Assembly: GCF_964204865.1 (NCBI RefSeq)
Contig: NC_135262.1
Coordinates: 14,384,001-14,448,000 of the forward strand
Length of the DNA stretch: 64,000 bases
From: Styela clava
Lineage: Eukaryota; Chordata; Ascidiacea; Stolidobranchia; Styelidae
Reading direction: 5' to 3'
The notes below the pieces were generated by a model. That model was not told the origin of the DNA. It ran no database searches and saw nothing but the letters and a program-made list of their open reading frames with translations. Of this stretch, positions 21,780 through 33,229 are shown in pieces. Made by a program: the position numbers and the translations under genes. Numbering within the stretch: the stretch's first letter is position 1; each line of letters opens with the position of its first letter.

Positions 21780-22170
21780 TATAATATGGATACTTGTCAT
21801 GTGGATATGGCAAGGTTTTTTGAGGAATTTTCAACACTTACGACTGAAAATTAGGCAGGCCTTAGATCTGAATTGTATGATTCGAATAAATATTAAATAA
21901 AGAGTCAAAATTTGATCCGGTACAATTACATAATTAAATTAACAAATTAAATGAAACATGAAAAATACAAATTGTTGTGACGATTTCATTATAATGCGTC
22001 CACAGAGCCAAACTTATTGTCAGCATTGAAATTTTTGTATACATGTGTGCAGTTTTCTGTATATTCAGTACACATTCGTTTTTGTGTATGACCTTCTTAC
22101 CAATTAGTCAATCGCGAGGTATTTTGAAGATTTTAGTCGATCGCGGTCGGAAGGAGTTTGGCCACCCCTG
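21780..22170 (-). mobile_element. Truncated inverted copy of hAT family H2
   Basis: The right end GGCCACCCCTG (22160-22170) and 'gattttagtcgatcgcggtcgg' match the left end of the 3430-4320 element in reverse. Similarity continues to about 21790 ('gaggaattttcaacacttac'). The other end is missing. Confidence 0.8.
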
Positions 22171-22189
22171 GTATATACTATTCCTGCTT

Positions 22190-22560
22190 GTAGAAGCGGG
22201 TTTCACAGGGGGCATTATATATATGTGTGAGTTTGTTTATTTTTTTTTTATGATTTACTTTTGAAAAAGTAAGAAAGAAGAGCAAAAGCATGTCCTGACA
22301 CCAAACTTCATGTATGAAAAAAATTGTTATTCAAATTTGCCCAAAGGATATTAAAAATATATATATATATCCACACTAGGAGCAAGTAGGCAATTAAAGG
22401 AGTCGCCAAAGCCACTACCAACACTTAAATTAAATTACAAAATCATTCTCAGGAGATGAGGTATTTTAAAATTGAAGTATTGGTTTGAACCATTCTTTCA
22501 TAAACAAATCTCGAGATTTCTAATTTATGATTATTTTATGAATAGCAGACAAATTATTTC
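22190..22560 (+). repeat. Segment shared with the GST-C 3' flank
   Basis: Aligns by eye with 29445-29731 plus 32754-32865. Shared blocks include 'gacaccaaact', 'caacacttaaatta', 'gatgaggtat' and 'tatgattattttatgaat'. The GST-C copy is interrupted by a hAT transposon, while this one is the uninterrupted version. It marks the right edge of the duplicated GST unit. Confidence 0.7.
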
Positions 22561-22924
22561 TAAATTACCTATGAAATCTGATTTTTTATCCAAAATTGCG
22601 CTGTGTATTGTTATTCATGGTAAGTTCATAGCCACGTTCTCCGAATTCTTGCACAACGTAGCCTAAGTTATAAATAAGAAGGATTATTTGGTCCTAATTG
22701 CCATTTGAATGATCTCTTGAACGGCAATGCGTAAGATGCGCACTACAAATAAAATGTATATTACCATACGTCGATCCCTTAACATAAACATCACACCAAA
22801 TAATAAAGTTCTATGGTATTATCTTTAGCGAAACTTATCTCGTATCCGCATATCTTTTAAAGCAAGGTAAGATTTATAAAATTTTGGCGACTCTACTTTT
22901 CACTACTTTATGCGTGAAAAGAAG
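22561..22924. other. No recognisable feature
   Basis: AT-rich spacer between the shared GST flank and the GST-B upstream region. Confidence 0.4.
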
Positions 22925-23729
22925 GCTTTATGCCTGCATAATCATTTGTTGGGAGAACAATTTTCGAAAATTATGCTAAAATTGCGCAAACGTTTCGAGT
23001 GGTAGAGTGTTGACGCCAATAAGCCGGCCAATCAATTGATAGCCGAGTCGCAATCATTTGCCTGAGGACTAATTCGTGGTGACTCAGCATGTTGGTACTC
23101 ACGATGGTAGGCATTATACATAGTCTGATAGGAATATAGAGAGCCTACATTTGGTATAAATTGCAGTTGGTTGGCCTAGTGCACAAAAACAAACTTTAGA
23201 ACCAGTTTACTTACTGGTACACTGTACACAGGTCAAAATACGCTTTATTCAGTTATCAAAGACGCCATTAAACCTTTTACCTTACCTTATTCAATGCAAT
23301 GCTTGACTGCCAAAAGAGAATGCCTGTATCGTTGCCCAACCAAGTGTAACACGAAACGCTGCTCACGGTTGACTAGTGAACGATACTTAGCGCATAGCGC
23401 AGAACTTGTGAGAGAAGTAAACGACGACGCATTCACTACTTTGCCTTCATTCATTGTGGCACGCAATAAATTCAAGGTTTTTCATTGGTTAATTCATTCC
23501 CGTAGACCAAAAAAAAACGAATCAACAGACCGTGTTTATGGAAAGTATTCCTATAACGTTGAAATATCCCTAGCGTCAGCCGAGACAAAGTGTTTCAGTA
23601 AGAGTTTTCAAATGGTGGGTGCGATTACACGCAGCTTTTTTAGAATCCACTGGTGGTAGACAGAGTAACAGTTTTGTTATTTTTTTCAGTTTATTACACA
23701 GTGTACATAATTATTACGATTATTATAAA
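22925..23729 (+). promoter_or_regulatory. GST-B upstream region, homologous to the split GST-A upstream region
   Basis: 22925-23170 aligns with 13755-13995, and 23600-23690 aligns with 18880-18945, so the whole upstream region was duplicated with the gene. 'tttggtataaattgcag' at 23150 is shared. The 121-codon frame at 23294-23659 has no counterpart in the A copy and no domain, so it is left uncalled. Confidence 0.55.
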
Positions 23730-25359
23730 ATGTCTGCCAAAACAAAGATTGACTTCTACACTATGGACACGAGTCCTCCATGTCGTGCGGTATGGATGGT
23801 CTTGGAAGAATTGGGAATACCATACAATGAGCATTATGTAAATGTAATGAAAGGTGAACAGAAAACTGCCGAATATCAGAAAATCAGCTTTAGGCAGAAA
23901 GTTCCTGCAATCAAAGATGGTGAATTTTGTCTCGCGGAAAGGTAAGGCTTTATTTTTTCTTATTCTGGGTATTCTTTAACTCAAATAGCGGATATAGCCG
24001 ACCGGTTCCGGGCATACCGTATCAATTACATGTTTCAAGCATAACAATTAGTTAGGAGAGAAAACCGTTAACACGTTGTTACATTGGCCAATCTGTGACG
24101 ACAATAAATTAATCAATCCTTTCACATAATGATTCTCAATGGAATTCGATCCTGTGAATGCAGGATAATCAGAAACTGCAAACATGCTAAATATTATTAA
24201 GCAATTTTAAGATCGCATTCAGTAACTTCTCTCTGTTTTAGTCGGGCAGTTGCGGCATATTTGATAAGTGAATATGGCGAAAATCAAAAGAAACAGCATT
24301 TGTATCCACAGGATAATAAATCCAGAGCGAAGATGGATCAACACCTCTATATTGGAGAAAATATTACAGACAGCATCGTTAATTACGTAGTGAGTTTTTA
24401 AGTTGTAATAGTAGCAATTGAAAAAGTACAATTACTTCGACAGATATCGTCAGTAGTTTGTTTCAGTTGATGGGTTTTTTTTCGGGCCGGGTGGGTGTTA
24501 CCGTGAGGTCATTTTTGAATGTCTTTACCGCTAATTACAAGATTTATTGAGATATTGAGCATATTAAAACATATTATAATAGTAATTCTGATCCTATTTT
24601 TAAATTTGAATATGAAACATTACTTTTTAGAATCCAGGAGGTGTTCTCTTTCGTGGTGAGCAAACTAGACACGAAAAACTTGCTGAAATGAAAAACTACT
24701 TGGGAATGATTGAACGTATGCTGGCAGATCATACTTACACTACAGCTGATAATTTAACTGTAGCTGGTATGTACTAATATTAAATTGAATGCTAATAAAA
24801 CAACATCATTAAATATCTCGTTGAATTTGGCATTCACTATATTTCTTCCATTTATAGGATTAGTTCAGCGTACGTTATAAGCGTTTTATTTTATTTTTTG
24901 GGGGATTGAATGGAGTCGTATTTGCCAGCATGTATACTCCTCTTATTTTTGCAATTAGTGTCTCATAATAGTGGTTTGAACAGCGATGAAAATATCCGTA
25001 CGCCGCTTTTTGTGGAGCTCCGTGCATTTTTGAACTTGACTACATCGTACCACGTCAGAATGTACAGCAAATGAACCTATAAACGTATAAAGAAACGCAT
25101 GAAAAAATTCTAATATTACTCCTCGAGCATTTACCCCACTCTTACTAATATTTCTATTTCAGATTTCTTCTACTATATTGCAGTAACTCTACTGAATCTG
25201 ACTGATTTTAAGGATTTCGATGATTTTCCAAAACTCGTAGCATGGAGGAAGAAAATGGAGGCACTGCCTTATCACAAGAAAACTTGTGATGAGCCTTTAG
25301 CTAAATTCCGGGAAGCATATCAAGCTAAATTAAAAGAAAATGCAGCAAAAAAATGTTGA
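23730..25359 (+). CDS. Glutathione S-transferase B (theta/delta-like), 4 exons, 230 aa
   Basis: Exons 23730-23941, 24242-24389, 24631-24766, 25163-25359, the same lengths (212, 148, 136, 197) and phases as GST-A. The active-site region reads FYTMDTSPPCRAV, with the family's usual SPP. QKVPAIKDG supplies the cis-proline and ESRAVAAYL the glutathione contact. The helical domain contains the conserved YTTADNLTVADFF block. It is the closest relative of GST-A, differing at scattered positions. All motifs are intact, so it should be active. The C-terminal tail is AAKKC instead of TQKKF. The in-frame upstream extension is open for 37 codons and resembles that of GST-A. Confidence 0.92.
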
Positions 25360-26874
25360 AATCGACGTCAACTCTATTATATTTTGACCAAGCATTACAC
25401 TTCAGTATGATTGAGACAACTAGTCATGCCTGTGTTTTTGTATCCATCTGTATATGATATTACATAGAAAGCATTTTGTTGAGATTTTTGAACTAATTCC
25501 TGCTTGCTAATTGCTATACAAATATAATAATGATATCGATAATCTGCAGTCGACGAGTGGTTTATAGCGTCAATGTGGGGCGATTTTGACATATTAACCG
25601 AATATTTTAAAATAATCTCTAAATGCATCCGATCGTTATTTGTTATGAATAACACTGTCCACATGGCAGTAATAAAGCCCTTGCGGAGGATGCCTTTTAA
25701 ATAGCGATTGCCTCGTGTTCCTGCCGGTTACCATTTTGGCTCTCGGGTTTGATGTGGGCTGCACGAAATGCCGTCTTTAGCGACATGATATAATTACGGT
25801 ATGCCAGAACGAGGTTTTACACGAAAACTAATCACTTTAGCTTCATTTCAACCGTTCGCAGTGTGGATAGCAACCAGCAAATACGCGTTTACATATACAG
25901 TATATTGCTTTTCTCCAACTAAAGTTAAGTTTACCAATTTTAGTCGTGGATTCACTGTTTTGCAAGCACTTTCAATATTGAAGGAGGTTGCAATATTTTT
26001 GACACAAAACAATCATGGGGTTTCCCCAAATAACTCAAAGAGGGAAAAGACATAGAATGAAAGACTAAGAACCTTATTGTCCTTTGGGAGCGTCTTTTAT
26101 CTGTCTTCACTCAGTCACGCACCTCAATCATTACTGCGCATAGACATTATTCACGGAAAGTTATTAACAATTATAATACCACAAAAAGTGCATTCAAAAT
26201 CGCATGATCCAATTTAAAGCAAATCGCTAACGGTTGACACCTTTCGATATGAAAACGCCGTGCTCGCTAGCTGCTGAATTCCCTCTGTCATTAAATAATG
26301 TGCTTCTAATTATCGATCTGGTAATCATGATGACTCAAAAATACATGTATTTTTCTAGTCTTTCACGAAGTATACCGGTCAATCGATACGCTCGAATTGC
26401 AGACAATCGCTTTGTACAACAGAATGACTAAGCATTCTAGAAAAGTCGGCTCTGAGCTGTTGACACGATGAGGGTTTCCAGTGCCACGGTATTTTATTAT
26501 AAGGACAATGTGCTCAAATGTGTCGGAAAGGGAGTTTGGCAGGCCTTGCAGAAAATGAGTGTATATAGGTGAAGTAGCTACATGTGTTTACGTGAATCAA
26601 TGGTGTCTTTCTGCATTAGCGTTTCTCTACCTGTTTGGTTGCAAGAATGGCACGTATGCGTAAACGTAGAAACGGATTACTTGCGGCATTCGTTAGAAAG
26701 CTAAGACACTCCGACATGCGGTCTACTCTATTCTAGTCAGTGCTATGTGTCACCCACTTACCCTTTCTGCTTAAAGCTTGGCGGAAATACCGGTACTACA
26801 TGTTGGTGACTAAGCAGTTTTGAAACGCGCCATAATTATATTTTTTCCACTGTTTTGCCAGTAACTGAGCAAAC
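25360..26874. other. Intergenic between GST-B and GST-C
   Basis: No repeat family or gene recognised. A plus-strand frame at 25801-26055 has no domain. The sequence just before 26875 is unlike the A/B upstream block, so GST-C has a different promoter. Confidence 0.5.
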
Positions 26875-29015
26875 ATGTCTCTAAAAACTGATATACACTT
26901 CTATTACAATGATATGAGCCCACCGTCTCGAACAGTATGGATGCTGTTGCATGAGTTGGATTTGCAGTATACTGCACATAGCTTAAATCTTCGCGATGGA
27001 GAACAGAAAACCGAGGACTTTGCAAAAATAAATATCAGACAGAAAGTCCCAGCTATAACTGATGGTGATTTCTGTCTCGGAGAAAGGTAATTTGATTTTG
27101 CTTAGACTCTCTTATGACTCCAGCACCAGAAGCCCTCACCGCTTTAATATATTTATTCGCTACATAAAAGCTAACAAAGCAAAGCCACAGATACCGTACC
27201 GGTAGTCCGGTACTGCGATGAGTGCCGCTCTGGCTTTGAAATGCCTTGCTCGGAGTCTTTTTTATTTTTGTATGTATTGGGTTTTGTTTCTGTTCTGCTG
27301 TAAACTTTTATTTTTCTTTTCATGATGTCATGTTTGATTTTTTTTCTCCTTTATGTATTAATTTCTGTTAGACTTAATCACGGGTGTCGCTTCTCGTTAA
27401 CCAGTTTTGGTTTCTCGCGCCACCTTTCACTCTGAAATGCCATATTCTTGCCTTTTCTTTCTATTGTTTGCATTAAGTGCATTTTCTTTATGGTGATAAA
27501 ATAAATTCAGATTACTGATTACTTAGCATGACTAGATCTCGTTTACAGCCGCAGTGCTGGCACAGTTATGGCAGTAACAATAGGTTTTCTTTCTATTTCA
27601 GTCGTGCTATCGCCGCGTACATAGTGAGTGAGTACGGTGATCAACAAAACAAGCGATATCTATACCCCGCTGAGAACAAGGCTAGAACAAAAATTGATCA
27701 ACATCTTTATATCAGTGAAAATGTTGTTGAAGCTATGGTGGGATATACGGTAGGTTACATGCAAACAATACCTATATAAAATCAGTGACGGAATATGAAG
27801 ATATCGCCTGCAAATGAGCAGACTGTTGATGAAATTGTTTTTTGATCAGGGCTGGGGAGCTGGTTCAAAATAACAGGGGATCCAGATCGGAGCCACAGTA
27901 TATTCGAACTGTGACTCCGGCTCCGGAGCTTTAATTTTTTACCGCGAGGCTGGGCTCCAGCTCCATAATCATTTTCATACCCTGAAATATCTGCCGATAT
28001 GCAGTTTCGCGGAAACGGGACTCAAAAGTATAATATATATAGGAGTTTTACATTTCAAAATTAAAGTTTTATTCATATATAAATTGAACTTGAGAATTTA
28101 AATTAATATTATAAATTTAAATTTATAACAAAATTATGAGCTGAAACGAATAGACTTTATTAAGTGTATGACGTATTAGATAATTATAAATTGTTAAAAA
28201 TAGTTAAATGGTTCGCAGCTGGAGTGACTAAAATTTCTAGTAGCTCCAGCTCCGGCTCCAGCCCCATCTGACGTGGCAAGCTCGACTCCAGACCCATCAA
28301 AATATCTTACCTTCATAGCTCCGGCTAACAAGCCTTGGTTTTGATAAAAGCTATTTGAATTAAATTCAGAACGTTGGCGGAGTTCTTATGTGTGGAGAAA
28401 AAATGAAGGAAGAAAAAATTGGAGATGTGAAGAAATATTTGGCTATGCTGGAAGGATTTTTGACTGAGCACGAATACACTGCATCTAACAATATAACCAT
28501 AGCTGGTAAACATTAAATTCAGATGTTCTACTAATCAAGTAATAGGGTTCCGAAACATTCCTGATTATAGCAGAAGGGTTCCTAATTTGGTCATTAGAAA
28601 ATTTGTAACATCGGTACTTGCGTTGGCACTGTATAAACATTAGACCAAGTTTCATTCAATATTTTTGCTGTAAAGTATAAGAAACTAGAGTGTGTATAAA
28701 TTTAAGCATAACGCACTAGGCCTGGCCAGCAAACAGAAGGTAGACGTTAAGTCTGATCAATTTAATATTGTTTTTCCGCATAATCAAAATGCGTTCGTTT
28801 GTTTTTTCTTAGATTTTTTCTACTACATGTCTATCTCGTTTCTGTTCATAATTGATTTCAACAATTTTGATGATTATCCAAAATTTGTGGCGTGGACAAA
28901 AAAGATGGAGAAATTACCATACTATAATGAAACATGTGGAGAGCCTATCAAGCAGTTTCGTGAAAAATACCAAACCGCGTTAAAAGAAGGGTTGAAGAAA
29001 GCAACAAAAAAATAA
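26875..29015 (+). CDS. Glutathione S-transferase C (theta/delta-like), 4 exons, 232 aa
   Basis: Exons 26875-27086, 27602-27749, 28370-28505, 28813-29015; phases 2, 0, 1 as in A and B, with a slightly longer last exon (203 nt). The active-site region is FYYNDMSPPSRTVWML: serine-proline-proline is kept but the following cysteine of A/B is serine. QKVPAITDG and ESRAIAAYI follow. The helical domain is more diverged (INFLTEHEYTASNN-like region, lysine-rich exon 3). The C-terminal tail is KKATKK. A stop codon three codons upstream of the ATG fixes the start, unlike in A and B. It is the oldest branch of the cluster judging by divergence. Confidence 0.9.
27847..28320. mobile_element. MITE-like repeat rich in GGCTCCGGAGC in intron 2 of GST-C
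   Basis: It starts CAGGGCTGGGGAGCTGG, a hAT-like terminus, followed by 'gactccggctccggagc'. It ends in reverse-complementary stretches 'agctccagctccggctcc' near 28235. The exact right end and target duplication were not resolved. Confidence 0.5.
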
Positions 29016-29731
29016 ATCAAATGGAGTAGTTAATGATATTTTGACAGTAGGACATTTGAAGAAGTGCCAAAATACATTGCAACTTTATATTTGTACTTAT
29101 CAGAGCCTGTGTTGCGCGAAGCTGTGTATTTAACATAACAAAACAGGTATTCTTTGTATGATCTCATCATTATAAAGTAGGTGGTGATGTTAATAAATTT
29201 ATACAAAAAAAACGCACGATTTTGTTGTGAGAATATTATAGATTCAGGGTAAAGGCGCCTCTCGGTGAAGCTTGTTACCCTGTCTGATTGCAATCAGCAT
29301 CTTTGATTAGGAAACTTTCGATTATGTTGCCTTATGGGCCTGAACCTATAGAAGCTGTAGATTCTTGGTTATTTTTCGAATAGTGTAAGAAATTACACAA
29401 GAAAAAAAGTGCAGCCAGGTGTTAAATCGTTGTCTCCGACTACTTGTATATTATATTTTTACTTGCAGAAAAGGGCTTTGGTGTGGGTGATATATATATG
29501 ATGTCTGTTCGTTTATATTTTACTTACATACTTACTTTACTAGGGAAAGAATGTCTTGACACCAAACTGCACTATGCGATAATATTTTTATTCAAGTTTG
29601 CTTAAACAGATCAAAATATATCCCATCTAGAAGCAAGAAGGATATTTTGATCTGTTGTTGATGGGAAAGTCCAAACCCACCATTAACACTTAAATTAATG
29701 TTAGATCCATTTTTGCAAAATGAGGTATATT
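29016..29731. other. GST-C 3' flank; part shared with the GST-A 3' flank
   Basis: 29445-29731 is the left part of the segment shared with 22190-22450. No gene is seen. Confidence 0.55.
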
Positions 29732-32700
29732 CAGTGGCGGCGCGTCAATAGGGCCAACCGGGGCAATGCCCCGGTTGTTTTTTCGGTATAATAAAAAATA
29801 TTCGAAAAATACCTCAATATCGGTTGCACAGACTGTCTACACTAGCCATATTCTCCCGACATGGTTCATTTTTCGCTCGCAAAGCCTTCGCCGAACGTCG
29901 ACGGGGCGACGCCGATTTTGCCCCGGTTGCTCATTGTATATCGTATTCTCTCTTTTATCTTCCACTCGCCGCGTTTGTCTCGTTTGTTTTCTGTTTCTTT
30001 TACTAAATCATCGGGGCCGATCGGGGCTAGCCCCGAAATTATGACGACACAATGCCGACGTTTCTTACAACAACGTGTTGACATATTCACGCATTCCTTC
30101 TCGTTCGTTGGTTGCTTGAAGAGTTGCTAGTTTCCTCGCATTCGTTTTTGTCGCTTGTTTCGCTATTTGAATCAGTTAGAGACCTTTAGTCCATTTGCTT
30201 TCGATTTTCCACATTCCTTTTGAGCTCCTCACTTCTTTCCGGCTTCGCATTTCTTAGCCTTAGACCTCATAATGAATACGGTTGATGCACTACTTCGCAC
30301 TCCGTTTTCGCAGCTGCCGCTGGAACAAATATTAGAGGTACAACGTCTTGGGCCTTATCAACCAAAAAATTGTTCACTGGAACAATCCCATGACGAAGGA
30401 AAGCGTCGGCGTACATTCTGCGCAGAAACTTGGTATAAAAAACACGAATGGTTGTGTTACAGCGAGGACAAAAATGCACTTTTTTGTTTTTATTGCCTAC
30501 TTTTTGCTACCGCCCGGGACTCACGTTGGTGTAAATTTGGTTTTAGAGATCTTAAACATCTTTCCGAGCGTGCCAGGGATCATCAATCATCTATGGAGCA
30601 TCTGGACAATACAGTAAAATACCGAACATTCGGAAATGTTAATATTGCAGCACAGTTGGATGAAGGACGCGCGGTTTCTATTCGTCGGCACAACCAAAAC
30701 GTCGAGAAAAACCGCCATGTTCTCGGTCGATTGATAGATGTTTTGAAGTTCATTGGTTGTCACGAGCTGTCCCTCCGTGGGCACGATGAACGGGCTGGCT
30801 CTTCTAATAGAGGGGTATTTTTGGATATGGTGGAATACACCGTATCCCTAGATACAGTATTGAGAGAACATCTTGATGCCGCAACTGTTTCGAAAGGGAC
30901 ATCTAAGTATATCCAAAATGATTTGCTCGACTCAATGTATAAAATTTATTTACAACATTTGGCTCTGGAAATTGAGAATTGCCAGTTTTTTTCGATTCAG
31001 TCTGACGAGACAACTGACATCACGTGCGTTTCCCAACTGGCTGTGATTTTTCGGTTTGTGAAAGATGGTAAACCTACCGAGAGATTTCACAGCTTTGTAC
31101 CAATCGTTGATCGCACGGCTTGCGGGATATCGGCTGTACTGAAAGAAGTGTTACAGCCTTACAACGCGAAGTCAAAATTGATAGCTCAAACTTATGACGG
31201 CGCGGCAGTCATGAGTGGGTCGAAACATGGTGTTCAAGTTCATATAAAAGAAGATTTTCCTCATGCGCATTTTTTACATTGTTATGCACACCAATTTAAC
31301 CTCGTTATTAAAAATATGTGTCTTGATTAGATACCCCTCTCGTCCGTATAATTTTTGCAAATGTTCCGGGGTTTTCTTCATTTTTTTCCGTTTCGCCGAA
31401 GCGCTCTGACCTCCTTCGCCAGATATGTAGCCGCCATCTCCCAGCTTGTGCACCAACACGTTGGAACTTCCAATCACGCGTGGTGCAGGGCGTGTCCGAG
31501 ATTAGGTCTGAGCTCATTGAGTGTTTCAATGGCATTCAGAGCTCTCCGGTTTGGGAGGTCTAAAGCGTCTGCTAGAAGATGGTGAGTTTTAATTTTTTCT
31601 CGCTTTTTTCTCCACAATATTCTATCACGTGGATGTATTATACGGCGCATTGCAGTCAAGGCTAATGGATGGAGCGTCTGTGCAGTCGTGTATTTCAGAC
31701 TTCTGCGATGCTGTATCTCGTATCCGGGAAACAATAAAATACGACGACACGTGGAGTGCTTCTTTACGCCGCGGGCAAACAACGCAGCGTTTGATTTTGT
31801 CTGCAAAGGAATGCTGTGACATTCTGGTGAATCAAATAGGCGATCGTCTGCGCACTGAACACCTTGCCGCGTTCTCTTTGATGAACCCCAAAAAATTTTC
31901 AAAATTTGCACGTCAATTTCCCATCCATTTGTTGGCTACTGTCTCCAAATTTTACTCCATGATAAACGTGGGTAAATTGGAAAATTAATTGCGATGTATA
32001 TACACCAATCAAACTTTTTTGAACATCACATCAACTAGCGCGCTCTATGGGTTCCTCATAGATAACACTCTAGTAACTACCTTTGCGGCGTCTGCAAAAT
32101 TTCTGGACATCATTTTGACGACGCCTATTTCTTCCGCCGACGCAGAGCGAACATTCAGCACGCTGAAGCGTATTAAAACGTATTTCAGAAGCACAATGAA
32201 GCAAGATAGATTAAATTCCTTGGCTGTTTTATCCATTCACAAAAACGTTATTTCTGGGATGCATGACTTTAATCAGCGCGTTATTGAGCATTTTGCTTCC
32301 AAGAAACCGCGGCGTGTTGCATATATGTTCAAGCAGTAGAAGTCTAGCAGCATATATATCTATGAGTGAGCGACGCATGTCCTTATCTTCGCATTACCTT
32401 TCCCTTCTTCATAGTAACGTTTTAAGCCTTATTTTAGGTTTTGTCTGCTTTCCCGAAGTTTCTGTTAATATGTCATTGTATTTATCTGGGTAAATATTGC
32501 CTTTCCTTTTGAAAGAGGTTTCAAAATAAACTATTTCTATATTTATTAATCCCTTGACTTGGACCGGTTTTAAAGACACTTTCTTATCGTTAGAAATTGT
32601 CGCTTTTACCGATTGGTTGTTACCGATGGAATGGTTTTTATACTCATAAAATGATGGGAGAACTTACAGCGCTCATCCTGTCCCCGTAGATGGGGGTGAC

Positions 32701-32753
32701 TTGGTCCCGCAGTAGCTTGCCCCGGTTGTCAAAATGACCACGCGCCGCCATAT
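29732..32753 (+). mobile_element. Formerly autonomous hAT transposon, 3.0 kb
   Basis: The left end CAGTGGCGGCGCGTCA and right end (opposite strand ATATGGCGGCGCGTGG) are inverted repeats. Both lead into 'aaccggggca' blocks that also form a local palindrome at the left. A transposase remnant of about 690 codons lies between. The last three bases of the right end have changed and no clean 8-bp duplication is visible (GGTATATT, TATTATAT). The insertion is instead supported by the uninterrupted paralogous flank at 22450-22480. Confidence 0.82.
30272..32339 (+). pseudogene. hAT transposase (TTF-type zinc finger, ZMYM1/hATm-like), broken by stop and frameshifts
   Basis: The first 352 codons are open (30272-31330): CAETWYKKHEWLCYSED and FCFYCLLFA (TTF-type zinc finger), SIQSDETTDI (first catalytic aspartate), QTYDGAAVMSG (second) and HCYAHQFNLV. 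A stop follows at 31328, with frame changes around 31340-31600 where SPKRSDLL and CAPTRWNF appear in another frame. The frames at 31629-31988 and 31989-32339 supply the rest, ending with TTPISSADAERTFSTLKRIK, which holds the final glutamate and the hAT dimerisation region. All three catalytic residues remain, but the frame cannot be read through. Confidence 0.85.
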
Positions 32754-33229
32754 TATTATATCAGCTTTGTAGTATTGATCAGTACCATTTTAATTCAAAA
32801 ATATTGAGATCAGGAGGATTTTTACTCTATGATTATTTTATGAATACCGGACAAAATATAGATTAGTAACTGTTCCGTAATTGCAGCAAATATGAAAATA
32901 TCAAATTATGTTTCATGTTTACCAAAAGCACATACCAACGAAAATATTTTCAACACCGTCTTTGGTATATTATTTTTTCCTAACTATTAATAAGTGAAGC
33001 CTTGCTACTGCCCTTATTGTCTGTTTAGAATTTAGATCAAGAGAATTCATGTGTCTTGTTCTTATCGAAATGTTGAACTTGACAACTAGGCGCGAGAAAT
33101 TTTCAGCGCTGATTAGACGCTTGGAATTCATTGTTTACCTCGGTGTGTCGTTGTGAGCATTATTTAAGAAACATGATCTAATATAGAAATTAAAACTTAT
33201 TGTCAAGAAAGGTATTTTTTCAATTCCTT
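32754..33229. other. Spacer between the hAT transposon and the lectin gene
   Basis: 32788-32865 is the right part of the segment shared with the GST-A flank. The rest is unremarkable. Confidence 0.5.

Noticed and set aside
23294-23659. 121-codon frame upstream of GST-B as a gene
   Set aside because: Has no counterpart in the homologous GST-A upstream region, no domain, and overlaps the conserved GST 5' region.
31474-31911. 145-codon minus-strand frame
   Set aside because: Antisense to the hAT transposase pseudogene; no independent support.
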